The notes beneath the pieces were generated by a model. It saw nothing but the letters and a program-made list of their open reading frames with translations, was not told where the DNA came from and did not search any database. Both the position numbers and the translations under genes were made by a program. A stretch of 64,000 nucleotides of DNA from Amblyomma americanum (lineage: Eukaryota; Arthropoda; Arachnida; Ixodida; Ixodidae): assembly GCF_052857255.1 (NCBI RefSeq), contig NC_135505.1:50197507-50261506 (forward strand). Reading direction: 5' to 3'. Below, one piece after another: positions 1-10,105 of the stretch. How positions within the stretch are numbered: position 1 is the stretch's first letter; each line of letters begins with the position of its first letter.

Positions 1-1319
1 AAGGTCCGCCATCATGTGCCAATCTGTTCGGCCAATCCACCGCTAGTGCGCACAGGGGCTGCTTTTGTTTTTTTTATTTGCGTACAAACTGCACTCGATC
101 GAGAGTTTATAAACGTAACGCAAAAAAACTAATCTGTGATTGGCCGTGGGTGTGCATACAGCGTGAAAAAAAAATGTCGCCAAAGATTAACAGCAGATTG
201 CAGTCATGACAAATTGACGAAAAATACTAGAAACGGCCTGCTAGTTTTTTTTCTAGAACAATTAATTTCAGATGCACAAGCAGTCTCGTTCCGGATAGGA
301 CAGCGTCTGTCCAGTCCTGTCTTCATCTGTGCGCGTGTACAGAAAAAAAAAGGTATAGCGGCGAATTACTTTCTTCACAACTAGTACCACCGCGTGTTCT
401 GTGCGACGTGTGCACGAAAAATATGAAAACGCATCTCCCTAGAACCACATTAAAATGATTCTGAAGCTTGTTAGGGGTAAGTAGACTAAAGCAACACCAA
501 TGCGTTAAACAGGCGAGTCTGACCCAACGAAAAAATTTAAAACTCAATTGCTTGCCTAAAACATTTTACAGAATGTACCACTTTGCTAAATGCAGTGAAA
601 TGACGAATCTTTGAAGGACCTAGAATGTACTCTTTCTCGTAGTTATTATTAGCTTACCTAATTTTATTAAGCATTATCTTTTCGTCTGTGTTATTAAGTT
701 ATATTTCGTCGTGCTTAACGCTGCCCATTCTCAAAAGCCACTTTAATCACCGACGCACTTGAGCCGCCGAACTTCTAAATGGCAGTTCGTAGAACGCTCA
801 GCCGTTTCCAGTGCGGTTGCTGCAGTTTGGCGCACTGCACGCAGTCATAGCTGACGACGGCGTGGCTCACTGCCACGGCAGAACTCCAAACCTGATGCCA
901 CATGCGTGCATGGGAAGTGTGTGAAATGTAGCCGACAGCGTGGGCTCACGAGAGGCGTCGAGCTTACGAAGGGTCGCTCGGCACTACGCCTGTCAATTCA
1001 GCTTCCCAGCGAATAGTTTACACCTGACGTCACGAAAATCATGTGACCGCCTCTCGGCGAATGGCGTTCGGAGCGGCGAGGAAAAACAGATGCGCCACTC
1101 TGCTCCCTGCGGGAGCATACACAGGAACACTATTTGGTGCTAAAGCCCCTTGATAATTTGAAAGCGCCTTAGTTGGTGCGTTTTTGTAGAGCCATCTTTT
1201 CGGGATAACCTGAGCTGTTTATGGTAATTGCTACGGCACCCGCTGTATGTCACTACATGTAGAAAAAAATACGTTTTCACTAGCCGTCTGCGCATTCTAC
1301 TGAGGGTGAATGTGGAGAT
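1..1319. other. No recognised feature
   Basis: I see no convincing coding region, RNA gene or repeat here. Reading frames are short and look random. The last 180 bases or so must hold the 5' end of the mariner copy that follows, but I could not find a convincing terminal inverted repeat for it. Confidence 0.4.
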
Positions 1320-2397
1320 ATGGACGTCCACCTCGAAGAGCGTGTAAACATAAAATTCTCTGTGAAGCTTGGAAAGACAGCCACTCAGATATATGGGCTC
1401 CTTCGTGACGCTTACGGCCAACGAAAGATTATCGCGGGCGTGAGGTTTCCAGTAAGACAAGAGGTTCGTTTCGGGGAGAACGTCGGTGGAAGACGACAAA
1501 AGGCAGGGGTGCCCTTAAACCTCACGGAATGAAAACAGTGTGAGTCAGATCAGAAGAATCGTACAGCAAGAACGCAACATAACATTCCGCATGCTAATCA
1601 GATGCTCTGGACATTAGTAAGAGAACATGCTACCAAATTTTGCGTGACAACTTGGGGAAACGAGAGCTGAATGCCACACTTGCGCCGCACTCTCTCACAC
1701 AAGAGCAGAAGGACACGCGGGCATCAGTGAGCGCTGATTTGCTCTCCGACGTAGAGAGGGATGCTGCATTCGTCGACAGCATTATTGCTGAAGAAAAAAC
1801 ATGGTGTTTTTAATACGATCCACCTACCGAATGGCGGTCCACAAGCTCTGTGGAGTTGAGAAATGTGCGACGACAGAAGACCAAAACAAAGACGATGCTG
1901 ATAGTTTTTTTCGATGCCAAAGGTGTCATACACCACGAGTTCGTCCCACAAGGGCATACGGTGAATCAGGAATTTTTTATCCGCGTGCTCCAACACATGC
2001 GTGATGCACTGCGACGCCGTCGCCCTGACTTAAGGGCATCAACACAATGGAGCCTTCTCCACAATAACGCAAGGACGCACACTGCTCTCAGCGTGACAAA
2101 ATTCCTCGTCAAGCACAGCATTACTGTACTTCCCCAACCGTCATATTCGCCCGACCTCTCCCCATGCGAATTTTTTTTGTTTCCTCGTGTGAACAGAGCC
2201 CTTAAAGGTCGCTGGATGGGGAGCGTGGAGGCCATTCAAGACGCCACGACAAAGGAGCTGACAGCCCTGCCAAAAGTAGCGTTTTCCAACTGTTTCCAAG
2301 ACCTCAAGAAATGTTGGAAGGTGTGTATGACAGCAAGGGAGACTATTTCGAAGGGGTGCCGGACAAATTATTTCAATGTTAAACTCATTTTTTTTTA
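1320..2397 (+). pseudogene. Mariner-type transposase remnant
   Basis: Decayed transposase of a Tc1/mariner element, the enzyme that cuts and reinserts the element through a DDD catalytic triad. The N-terminal helix-turn-helix part starts at the ATG at 1320 (residues NIKFSVKLGKTATQIYGLL are typical). The frame is then lost. A block around 1730-1805 gives the region of the first catalytic residue, and 1850-2340 gives the C-terminal catalytic half with FFDAKG, HHEFVPQGHTVNQEFF, HNNARTHTALS and YSPDLSPCEFFLFP. The spacing between catalytic positions two and three is 34 residues, as in D34D mariners. All three acidic positions are changed: E at 1793-1795, N at 2063-2065 and E at 2168-2170, where the family has D. 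With frameshifts and these changes the copy cannot encode active transposase. Terminal inverted repeats were not resolved. The family call is strong; the exact subfamily is not determined. Confidence 0.9.
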
Positions 2398-3333
2398 GTT
2401 GACTCAGTCTCGGAACTTTAAGGACAAAGGTTTATTTAAACAGCTATTGCACAACATTTTAACTCTTCATAACACTGTCTCTTCGTTTCGTTTACCGTAA
2501 ACATTCGCCCCGCCCCGTGCTTTCCTCTCAATCAACTCTTTCCTATGCTTTTAATTTCTCTCTCTCTCATTGTTCAATTTACACTTACCTTGTGCCTTGC
2601 ACCTCTTGCTGCCGTTTCTCAGGAACCTTGCTAGTGCAGTCTTTTCTCTTTTATTTAGCGCTTTCTGTGAACTCAGCGCTGTTGCTTTTTTATTCCATTT
2701 CCTTTTATACGCCCTCCGGTATTTCGTTCCGCCATAATGCATAATTCACTTATCAGAGTTTTTCAGGTCAACGCACCCACCTGTCGCAGCTGGAAAAGTA
2801 GCCTTCCAATCCCAAGTTTGCGAACTCTGCACGCTCCACACACTCGTATTCCTTTGAGCTGAGCTGGCATTTTTCTTTTACAGTTTTGCAGGCCAGCCTC
2901 TCCATCCTGTTTAGCAGCCTTGATGCCTGGACAAGATTCACCCTACTGATTCATACACCCTTCCCATTTCCCGAGCCTTTCCACGTACTCGGTCTTCCTC
3001 CTGGGAGGGAAGACACTTTTTGAACTCCGCCAATCATGTATGCTTTGCCCAGATGAACACAAGTCCGTTTGTCCCAACGTTGGCAAGTCCTGTTGTGCCT
3101 GAGGGTTTCCCTTATCAAGGGACAAGGAAACAGGGGAGGGCCCCTCTCTTGTTCACTTGGTGAATATCAAGAACCAACTGCCCACCTTCTTTGTACCACG
3201 AGCTTGCATGAAAGAGCACTTGAAAATGCATATTCTTTAGTCATTACTTTGTAGGTCGCCCTGCCAGCTCGCGCTTATCAAACGTCTATTAAAAAGAAGA
3301 TATGCAGGACGCGCGCAAAAGAGACCGGAGGCT
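2398..3333. other. No recognised feature
   Basis: Unassigned stretch. It has pyrimidine-rich runs around 2500-2700 and only short, random-looking reading frames. I see nothing that can be named. Confidence 0.3.
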
Positions 3334-3351
3334 GGGGGGGGGGGGGGGGGG
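3334..3351 (+). repeat. Poly-G run
   Basis: Eighteen consecutive G, then one A and four more G. A purine tract of this kind is a plausible polypurine tract or simple expansion beside the gypsy-1 LTR-like region, but may just be a microsatellite. Its length is prone to sequencing error. Confidence 0.9.
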
Positions 3352-3354
3352 AGG

Positions 3355-3685
3355 GGTATGCTTGGCTTTAAAAACGACCGGAACGGAAAGTGGGGGCCAC
3401 TCGGGGGAGCGATCTATTCATAATGGGAGCGTGGGCTGGGATCCTCCATGTGTGAATGTTCTCCGGGCCTTTGGGGCCGGTTTCGCTATGCCTTCCGGGA
3501 CTGGTTGCCGTATCCTTGCTCAGGCACCTGTTTCGCTACACTAGCGCAGACACGAACGTTTTTTGTAGATTTTGTTTCCTTTGCTGCAATAAATGGGCCT
3601 TTCTTGCCGCAAATGCGTCCGGTGATTTGCCGTTCCTAAACGCTTTTATCAGAAGGTTTAGCCCTCATATGGCGACCAACTATGG
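3355..3685 (+). mobile_element. Possible 5' LTR and primer site of gypsy-1
   Basis: Immediately upstream of the Gag remnant lies a stretch with LTR-like features: a polyadenylation signal AATAAA at 3588-3593 and, at 3670-3685, TGGCGACCAACTATGG, which looks like the TGG-initial primer binding site of Ty3/gypsy elements. No matching 3' copy was found downstream of the pol remnant, so the LTR edges cannot be fixed. The position is inferred from context only. Confidence 0.35.
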
Positions 3686-3846
3686 AGTTAGACGTTCCGG
3701 CAAGCCCAAAAGAGCTTGATTCATTTATGCGCCCTAGATTTTAGCGTTCGCTCATTACAACTCTCTCGCGCTTATGCTTCTGGGTTTAGCGCGGTAATGT
3801 TACAGCGGGCCTCCAGACAGGAATAAAGAAGTCCCGGAATTGAACG

Positions 3847-4500
3847 ATGGACAAGTCCTCAGGTACAGCGCTCGATAATGAAAACACTGAGCTCGCTTCT
3901 TCTCTCGCTTACCTGTCGGTCTAGTTAGCCGCTCTGTCAGCTCACTTAGACACAAAGCTCGATGAACACGAGGCGCAAATAAGGCAAACTCAAGAAGGCC
4001 AACTTAACTATCCAGAGCACAAGGTTTTGATAGTAACAGCAGTCCGGCAATGAAGCCAGTCTCCTTCTGAAACTTTTCTCCTGCGCCTCACAGGGCCCAC
4101 TTAGGATGGACACAGAAATGCGAAATTTGTTATAGACTTTCTACAGGAAATTGCATATTATCGCAGCGCTGAGGCCCTCTTCAAAGACACCATGGATCAG
4201 CGAGTCCTTCCCGCCGCACTTACAGGGTCAGCCGAAAGCTGGCGCCGCTGCCAGACGTTCTCTAGCTGTAGCTAATTTGTGCATTCGCTGAAAGCGGAAT
4301 TCATGCTCTAGACTACGCGCGCCGCATCAAGGACTAACTTCGCAGATGAACACAAGCGGAAGACGGAAGCGTCTTTGAATACTCCCGCTCTTTCCAAGAG
4401 CTTTACGGGCGTAAGGATTCCACCACCTCGGAAACAGAAAAAGTATCGATGGTGATACGACAATGTGGTCCTTTATTTCCGGGCGCGCGACTACGCTAGC
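3847..4500 (+). pseudogene. Gypsy-1 Gag remnant
   Basis: Broken Gag (capsid-type structural protein) of a Ty3/gypsy retrotransposon. A start codon at 3847 opens a frame beginning MDKSSGTALDNENTELASSL, which ends at an in-frame TAG (about 3922) but stays readable beyond it. Around 4195-4255 the block VLPAALTGSAESWRR matches the Gag motif that precedes the conserved tryptophan. Around 4320-4490, with further stops and frame changes, VFEYSRSFQELYGRKD and SETEKVSMVIRQCGPLF match the C-terminal capsid region. Several stops and at least one frameshift show that it is dead. The tandem repeat that follows sits where the Gag tail or nucleocapsid would be. The family call rests on these short blocks and on the protease and reverse transcriptase downstream in the same orientation. 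Confidence 0.65.
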
Positions 4501-4740
4501 CTGGATGAACTCCCCATGGAAGCCCCGGCAGCACAGGGAACTTCTCTGGAGCCGTGTTGTGCGTAGAGAGTAGTGGCGTGCGGACCCCCATCACTATCAG
4601 GCCGGGGCGGCACCCTAGCTCCTCGAGCTTTGGATTCCTTCGGTGCTCTAGCTATTCTCCAACAAGGTGAGCCAAGACACCCGTTTAATCGCGAAAGTCG
4701 GATTCTCGCAAAAGTTGCAGGAATTCGCGGCAGCGCCGCT

Positions 4741-5460
4741 CGGTAGTGTGCCGCGAGTGTGGCAAATGGCCGGGTCAGAACTACCTTTGGGTGCTCCGCC
4801 TGGTAGTGTTTCTCCAGCGTGGTAGACAGCTGGGTCGGCATTTCTCGTGGGTGCGCCACTCGGTAGTGGGCCGCGATTGTGGGAAATGGCCGGATCAGCA
4901 CTACCTTTGGGTGCTCCGCTTGGTAGTGTTTCGCCAGCGTGGTAGACCGCTCGATCGGCACTGCCCGTGGGTGCGCCGCTCGGTAGTGGGCCGCGATTGT
5001 GGGAAATAGCCGGATCAGCACAACCTTTGGGTGCTCCGCCTGGTAGTGTTTCGCCAGCGTGGAAGACCGTTGGGTCGGCTGTGCCCGTGGGTGCGCCGCT
5101 CGGTAGTGTGCCGCGAGTGTGGCAAATGGCGGGGTCAGCACTACATTTGGGTGCTCCGCCTGGTAGTGTCACCAGCGTGGAAGACCGCTGGGTCGGCAGT
5201 GCCCGTGGGTGCGCCGCTCGGTAGTGTGTCGCGAGTGTGGCAAATGGCCGGGTCAGCACTACCTTTGGGTGCGCCGCCTGGTAGTGTGCCGCCAGAGTGG
5301 GAGACACGGCTGGATCGTCTCTGAATGTGGGTGAGGCTCAGGGTTGTGTGCCCCCAGTGTGGGAGACGGAAGGGTAGGCCCTGCCCGTGGGTGCGCCACC
5401 CGGTAGTGTGCCGCCAGCGGGGGAAACGCTAAACAAGGTAAGGTGCAAACACTCACCAGT
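4741..5460 (+). repeat. 60-bp tandem repeat, 12 units
   Basis: GGTAGTG recurs at 4742, 4802, 4862, 4922, 4982, 5042, 5102, 5162, 5220, 5280, a degenerate 5340 and 5402, a period of 60 bp with one 2-bp slip. Odd and even units differ consistently (CCGCGAGTGTGGCAAATGG versus CGCCAGCGTGGTAGACCG types), so the higher-order period is 120 bp. As 60 is a multiple of three, long frames stay open on both strands. The plus frame reads PLGAPPGSVSPAW-like 20-residue units; the minus frame reads AHYRAAHPR-like units. It lies between the Gag and protease remnants of gypsy-1, so it is probably an expanded minisatellite in or next to the Gag tail. Whether it was ever translated is unknown. Confidence 0.93.
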
Positions 5461-5776
5461 ATTCCCCTCTGCCACAATATACAAACTATATGTCCCCAGG
5501 ATATTTGGGCGCAACGGTACAAGTTCTGCCAAAAGACCGCCCAGCGCTTCCACCGGTGACACCAAACCGCTCCACTAGGAAAGGCTTGCTGCCGCACAAG
5601 CAGCAGACTGTCACTGTTACAACCTGTCGGCCTCTATCGGTCTTCGCAGGAGGCTCAAAATCCCGCAGGTAGTATGCCTACGCAGTCTATTACATGCTTA
5701 CCGGCTGCCCTAAGCTTACGCTTGCTTACCGACAGCCTTACGCAGCATGTCCCTATGAGTACATGGTGGGGATTCT

Positions 5777-6075
5777 GTGAACGAACTGGGCCTAAAACTT
5801 CAAGCACTCTTGAATACCGGTGGAAACGTGTCTGCCTTCCGCGACGAAATTAAAAGTGACTGCACGGAAACTCGCTGTACCTTCAAACAGGTAGACATAC
5901 AACTTGGCATGGCTGGTAGCCAAGTTGCCACAGCCACTTCAGCGATAAGAAAGAAACTCTGTTTTGCTGGCCGGAAACTCAGAAAACATTTTTCATAACT
6001 GCAGGGGATGGCGTGCGGTATCATCTTGGGCCGCGATTTCATGGCAAGAGCGGCTTTACACTTAAATTAAAATCT
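5777..6075 (+). pseudogene. Gypsy-1 aspartic protease remnant
   Basis: Fragment of a retropepsin, the protease that processes retrotransposon polyproteins. The active-site block reads ALLNTGGNVSAF, where the family has D-T/S-G: the catalytic aspartate is replaced by N. About 65 codons later, after a stop, GIILGRDFMARA matches the family's C-terminal (I/V)LG.D.. block. It sits between the tandem repeat and the reverse transcriptase remnant, as expected for gag-pro-pol order. The lost aspartate and the in-frame stop make it inactive. Confidence 0.7.
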
Positions 6076-6114
6076 GACAATACAGTTTCGACCGTGGCAA
6101 AACGATAAAGTGGC

Positions 6115-6310
6115 CGAGTGCAGTTTGATGTCAGTACACGTTAAAGATCACAGGCGGTCAAAATTATTCCGCAGCCGTCCACAACGGCACTTCTTCCTTT
6201 CTTTCTTCTTTCACTGCCTCCTTCATCCGTTCCTTCACGGCGCGGTATAGGTGTCCGCCGATACGCGAGACAGATACTGCGCCATTTCTTTTCCTCATAA
6301 AACAACTTTA
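6115..6310 (+). mobile_element. 5'-truncated Ruka-like SINE, variant tail
   Basis: SINE fragment lacking the tRNA-related head. It starts in the conserved body (GATGTCAGTACACGTTAAAG, then GGCGGTCAAAATTATTCCG) and ends with a pyrimidine-rich tail and GACAGATACTGCGCCATTTC. The same body and tail recur at 7655-7890, so the two belong to one subfamily. The tail differs from the full-length copies at 47,860 and 52,681. It lies between the protease and reverse transcriptase remnants of gypsy-1, so it inserted into, or was joined to, that element. Confidence 0.75.
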
Positions 6311-6489
6311 ATTTCCATTTACAATATAGTTACGGCATCTACACGCCAACATCCAATATTTAGGTCATGCCATCGTAGTCGTTGTGGTCTCCATTAACAG
6401 CTCATTGGAGCAGAGCAGCCTACAAGGCACTGGCGTTGAAGCATTCTAAAGCCCTTTGCCAGTCGCTACAGATGCAGTACAGCAACTCT

Positions 6490-7330
6490 TCTTTTCTCTG
6501 TTTTCCAGAGGTTCCAGGGACCGTTACTGTACTGGAGCACCACATCGACACTTGCGAAGCCCGGCCATTCATGTGCAATCCCCGACCACTGATTGTCAAC
6601 AAGCGGGCCCTGTCGGACAGCGCCCTCAAGGAGATGATCCAAAGACCGTCGAACAACCCGTTTGCGTTTCCTATCGTTCTGGCGCCCAAACCGAAATGGG
6701 TCCGCGCGTCTGTGCATCGATTCTTGGCGCATCAACACCGTAACAACAACAGATTATTACCCATTTCCTTACATAGACTCGGTTATGCATATAATCTACT
6801 CCGCAAAGGATTCCTGAAAATTTCAGTCTTCAAATAAGATGTGCAGAAAACCATGTTTACCTGCCCACACGGACTTCTCGAGTTTGTCTGTCTACGTTTT
6901 GGGTTGTCCGACTGGCCAGAAACTTTTCAGCGAGCAATGTACGTTGTCCTTGGTGACAAAGAAATTCAGGTGGGCTATGGCATACAGGGATAAAGTCGTT
7001 GTTTACGGAAACTGCTTGGAGGAGCACCTAGACCATTTACGAGCAGTCCTGCATTAGACACCCTGCCAGGTTTAAATATCGATCCCGGCAAGCTCCAGCT
7101 AGCTACAGATAGAGCAGGCCTTCTCGGTTTCATCGTGGAAAATGGCACTGTACGACGAAATGAAGCTTGAGGCCATACTAGAATTCCAGCCACCGCGCAA
7201 TGTTAAGTCTGTAGAACAATTTTTCGTCGTCATGTTCAACTTCTACAGGCATTGTATACCTGACTGCGCAGACATGGCAAGACCCCTGCACCAACCGCCG
7301 TAGGATAGACCTGAGTCCTGCTTCACTGAA
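6490..7330 (+). pseudogene. Gypsy-1 reverse transcriptase remnant
   Basis: Broken Ty3/gypsy reverse transcriptase (copies element RNA into DNA). Readable blocks in order: VTVLEHHIDTCEARPF and PLIVNKRALSDSALKEMI, then PSNNPFAFPIVLAPK near 6655-6695 (fingers); a damaged stretch; DFSSL and the FGL-equivalent region near 6870-6920; WAMAYRDKVVVYGN at 6972-7010 (palm active site); GKLQLATDRAGLLGFIVENGTV near 7090-7155; and in another frame the thumb block EQFFVVMFNFYRHCIPDCADMARPL near 7210-7290. The catalytic Y-x-D-D is YRDK at 6983-6994, so the second aspartate is lost. RNase H and integrase were not recognised with confidence downstream. Multiple frame changes show that it is dead. Confidence 0.85.
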
Positions 7331-7654
7331 GACGGCACGTTATGAACGAAGGAATGCGACCAAGAGACTTCAGTGGCTGGCTCAAGAAACTGAATAACAA
7401 CGTGCCGTTAGCCTAGAGAAGAGGCGTAAGATTGACGCGACGCCTTCAATCCTTGGATAGCCTTGGTGCTGAAATCAAACATGGACCTACAGGTCATACT
7501 GGACGTTTTTGCCTGTGCTTCATACGTTGTGGAATATGTGAACAAGGCCAACCGGGTAGTTTCACACTCGCTTTCGCTTCATATATCCTGGCATAGCCGA
7601 GCTAAGCCACTGCCATTTTTTGAGGAGAGGCTTAATAAGTAGTTCGCGGTGAAT

Positions 7655-7890
7655 GTGGTGGGGAATTGATGGAGGCGAAACACAAAATGCGCCCAGGTGC
7701 TGTGCGATGTCAATGCGCGTAAAAGATCCTCAGGTGGTCGAAATATTTCCGGAGCACTCCACTACGACACCTCTTTCTTCCTTTCTTCTCTCACTGTTCC
7801 TTTATCTCTTCTGTTACGGCGCGGTTCAGGTGTACACTGATATGTGAAAAAGATACTGTGCCATTTCCTTTACAAAAAGAACAATTTTCT
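7655..7890 (+). mobile_element. Ruka-like SINE, variant tail
   Basis: SINE fragment reading GATGGAGGCGAAACACAAAA, then CTGTGCGATGTCAATGCGCG and AGGTGGTCGAAATATTTCCG, then a pyrimidine-rich tail ending GATACTGTGCCATTTCCTTT. The first half is the conserved Ruka body. The tail matches the copy at 6115-6310 rather than the full-length copies. The tRNA-like head is missing. It lies just after the gypsy-1 remnant. Confidence 0.75.
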
Positions 7891-9815
7891 TCTATATTTT
7901 TCCTGAGCGAGAATTGAATCTCAGATCTAAAAAGTAGAGTGGCTGCCCTTGTATGGAGATTTCTGTTCGTTTTTGGAGGATCGCAAGGAGTTCTTTGGAG
8001 GTCTGTTCTGCAGTGCCCGCGTTGTGAGCGGAAATCAGGAGCATGACTCTGGCAGGTAATGCCCAGCGAGCAATCCAGGTGGCAGTTTAAATAGTGATGG
8101 GTCGCTCGGGAAAAGCAATCTGGGCCACACAAGGCCCACCACTCGGAGCACCTGCATCACATGGCAATGACGAATTGCATTACGGCTTCACCAGTGCACT
8201 AGGGGAGGTATGAGGTCTTCAGGAGATCAGTGACTGTAAAGTAAAGAATGACTTTCTGCCTATATGGGAATTAGCCCACTACGCTATCACGTCATATCCT
8301 TAAGGTTGAGCTTAATTGTCTCCTCAAATTTATTATTATTCCTACATTTATTTAAAGAGCCTTGAATAAAGGTGCATTAGTTTAGGTTGTTGGCAGATGC
8401 TACTTCACGAATAAACTCCAGAAATAATTTTAATTCATTTTGTACAAGCTGAGGTTTGTGTACTAAAATTTGAATTTCGTCACTCATTCGGCACTATCGT
8501 CACTATCGTCACTCATTCCGCGCTGGAAGGTCAGCGCTCCTTCCCCGACGCCAACGCCGACAAGCGTGAGAATTCCCAGGGTGGCAGAGCTTCCTTGACC
8601 ACTGGACTTATGCTACTGACTAATTGCAGCCATGGTGGTAGCTGTGTGACGCCTTAAAGAATCTAACGAGGGAGAGCGCGAGTATGAAAAAGACGCCAGA
8701 AAAGACTTGCCTACTTTCACATGCGTTTGTAGGTTCAATGGTGCATGTAGAAGTTTATTATTTGGCTCAGGGGTACAAGACAGCACAACGTAGCGATTGA
8801 GCGAGTTGATGTACTCTCCACAAAAGGTGTTTCAGAGCCCCTCTATGTCTGACTGGATATCTCATACAGGGTGTTTCAGCAAACAATTAAAATATCTGCA
8901 AATTACATAGTTCGAAATGAGAAGAAATGTTTTGAGGAACAGGCTGTTCCCCGCAGTGGACATCACTTAATGTAATCTTGTAATCTTGAACGTAATCATA
9001 AATATTTATTACGTGATTGAAATCCACTATTTATTTTAACCAACACAGTCTTGAGCATGCGCCAATATAAGATTCAAATTCATGGACATGACGAAGCAAT
9101 ATCAGTTTATTCTCCAAAAGAATCGCCACCTCCTTCCACTTCTTTGCGGAGAATAAAACTTGTATGTATGTATGTATGTATGCATCCTCTAAATCTCTGC
9201 AAAAAAAAGAAAATCTGGAATTTTTGCCACACAAAATTGAACTTGGACGCACTGTTAAGTTAGAGTAAGCTGAAAAGCTGACGATGCCCAGCTAAATGCT
9301 TGCAGATTGCTTTTCGAGCTGTTAGAGTAAAAACAGCAACGGAGAGAGTTATGCCCGAAGGAGTGCGGCTCAGTGGGCAATGCGTATGCGTCACGCACTG
9401 GTGCACACTGTTGGGGGGTCACACTCTCTGTCCTTTTGAGTTGAGCATTGCATTGTTCCCAAGAGCGCCCTTTGTGTGAGCACGTTTGGAATGGAAGCAT
9501 TAGGAGATTGCTGCTAATGACCGCATGCCGGGAACGAATGCAAGTGTCCGCGTCCATCTGTAAAAGTAGATGAGCTTTTTGCACTGCTTGGCTTGAACAG
9601 TACTCCTGTGCTAGCGGACCCAAGGCGGCAGCCACGTGAGGTGATCTCCATTTCTTAACTCCGATTGGCTGTTGCCCGAAAACCCGCTGAGCTTCCTCAT
9701 GCATGCACGCTTGCTCTAATTCGTTGCGCTGAATTTCTTTTTTGGCCAGCTGGTACGTTCGGGCCTTTTCAGAAGAAATTAAACTTTACAAAACTTGGCG
9801 GTTGTTTAGTTCTGG
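7891..9815. other. No recognised gene; possible MITE end and microsatellite
   Basis: No coding region recognised. Notable items are a short CACTATCGT duplication near 8490-8515, the sequence CAGGGTGTTTCAGC at about 8868 (a form often seen at ends of non-autonomous DNA elements, but no partner end was found), and a TATG/TGTA microsatellite at 9159-9184. A 149-residue minus-strand frame at 9255-9704 resembles nothing I know and is probably chance. Confidence 0.35.
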
Positions 9816-9828
9816 TTAAACATTGAGG

Positions 9829-10105
9829 GACGCGATAGCTACAGCTGGCCGAGTAGAAGTCAGTCTTTCGCCACTCCGTGTCACCGGGCGTTCCTTCTTC
9901 ATCTTTGTCCCACTTGACATGCCGCATGCACACAGCTGTTGCAGCTCGATTTCGCCGGCGCGCCGCGCCGCCGGCAGCAGCAGCTGCTCCGCATCACGTG
10001 CCCAGCCACGGCGCTGCGCCGCCGACAGCTGCTCCGCTCCACGTCACCAAACACGTAACAGCGTGGCGGCGCCTCGAAATGTCACCGTAATGGAGCGGCC
10101 GCTAG
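9829..10105 (-). repeat. E-box-rich interspersed repeat, copy A
   Basis: Copy of a roughly 300-bp repeat family also present at 11,876-12,160 and 22,452-22,753, here in reverse orientation. Shared blocks include AGTCAGTCTTTCGCC, GGGCGTTCCTTC and a GC-rich centre with CACGTG-type motifs. It begins GCGATAGCTACAGCTGGCC; the other end is a degenerate form of the inverted GTAGCGATAGCTAC, so short terminal inverted repeats are likely. That suggests a non-autonomous DNA element. It encodes nothing recognisable. Confidence 0.75.

Noticed and set aside
4491..5307. Two minus-strand frames of over 210 codons that could be a repeat protein
   Set aside because: They arise because the 60-bp tandem unit keeps all frames open, and the neighbouring elements read on the plus strand. 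I kept the repeat, not the frames, as the feature.
8860..9030. MITE starting CAGGGTGTTTCAGC
   Set aside because: No matching inverted end or duplication could be found.
9255..9704. 149-codon minus frame
   Set aside because: No resemblance to a known family, no gene context and ordinary length for chance in this composition.
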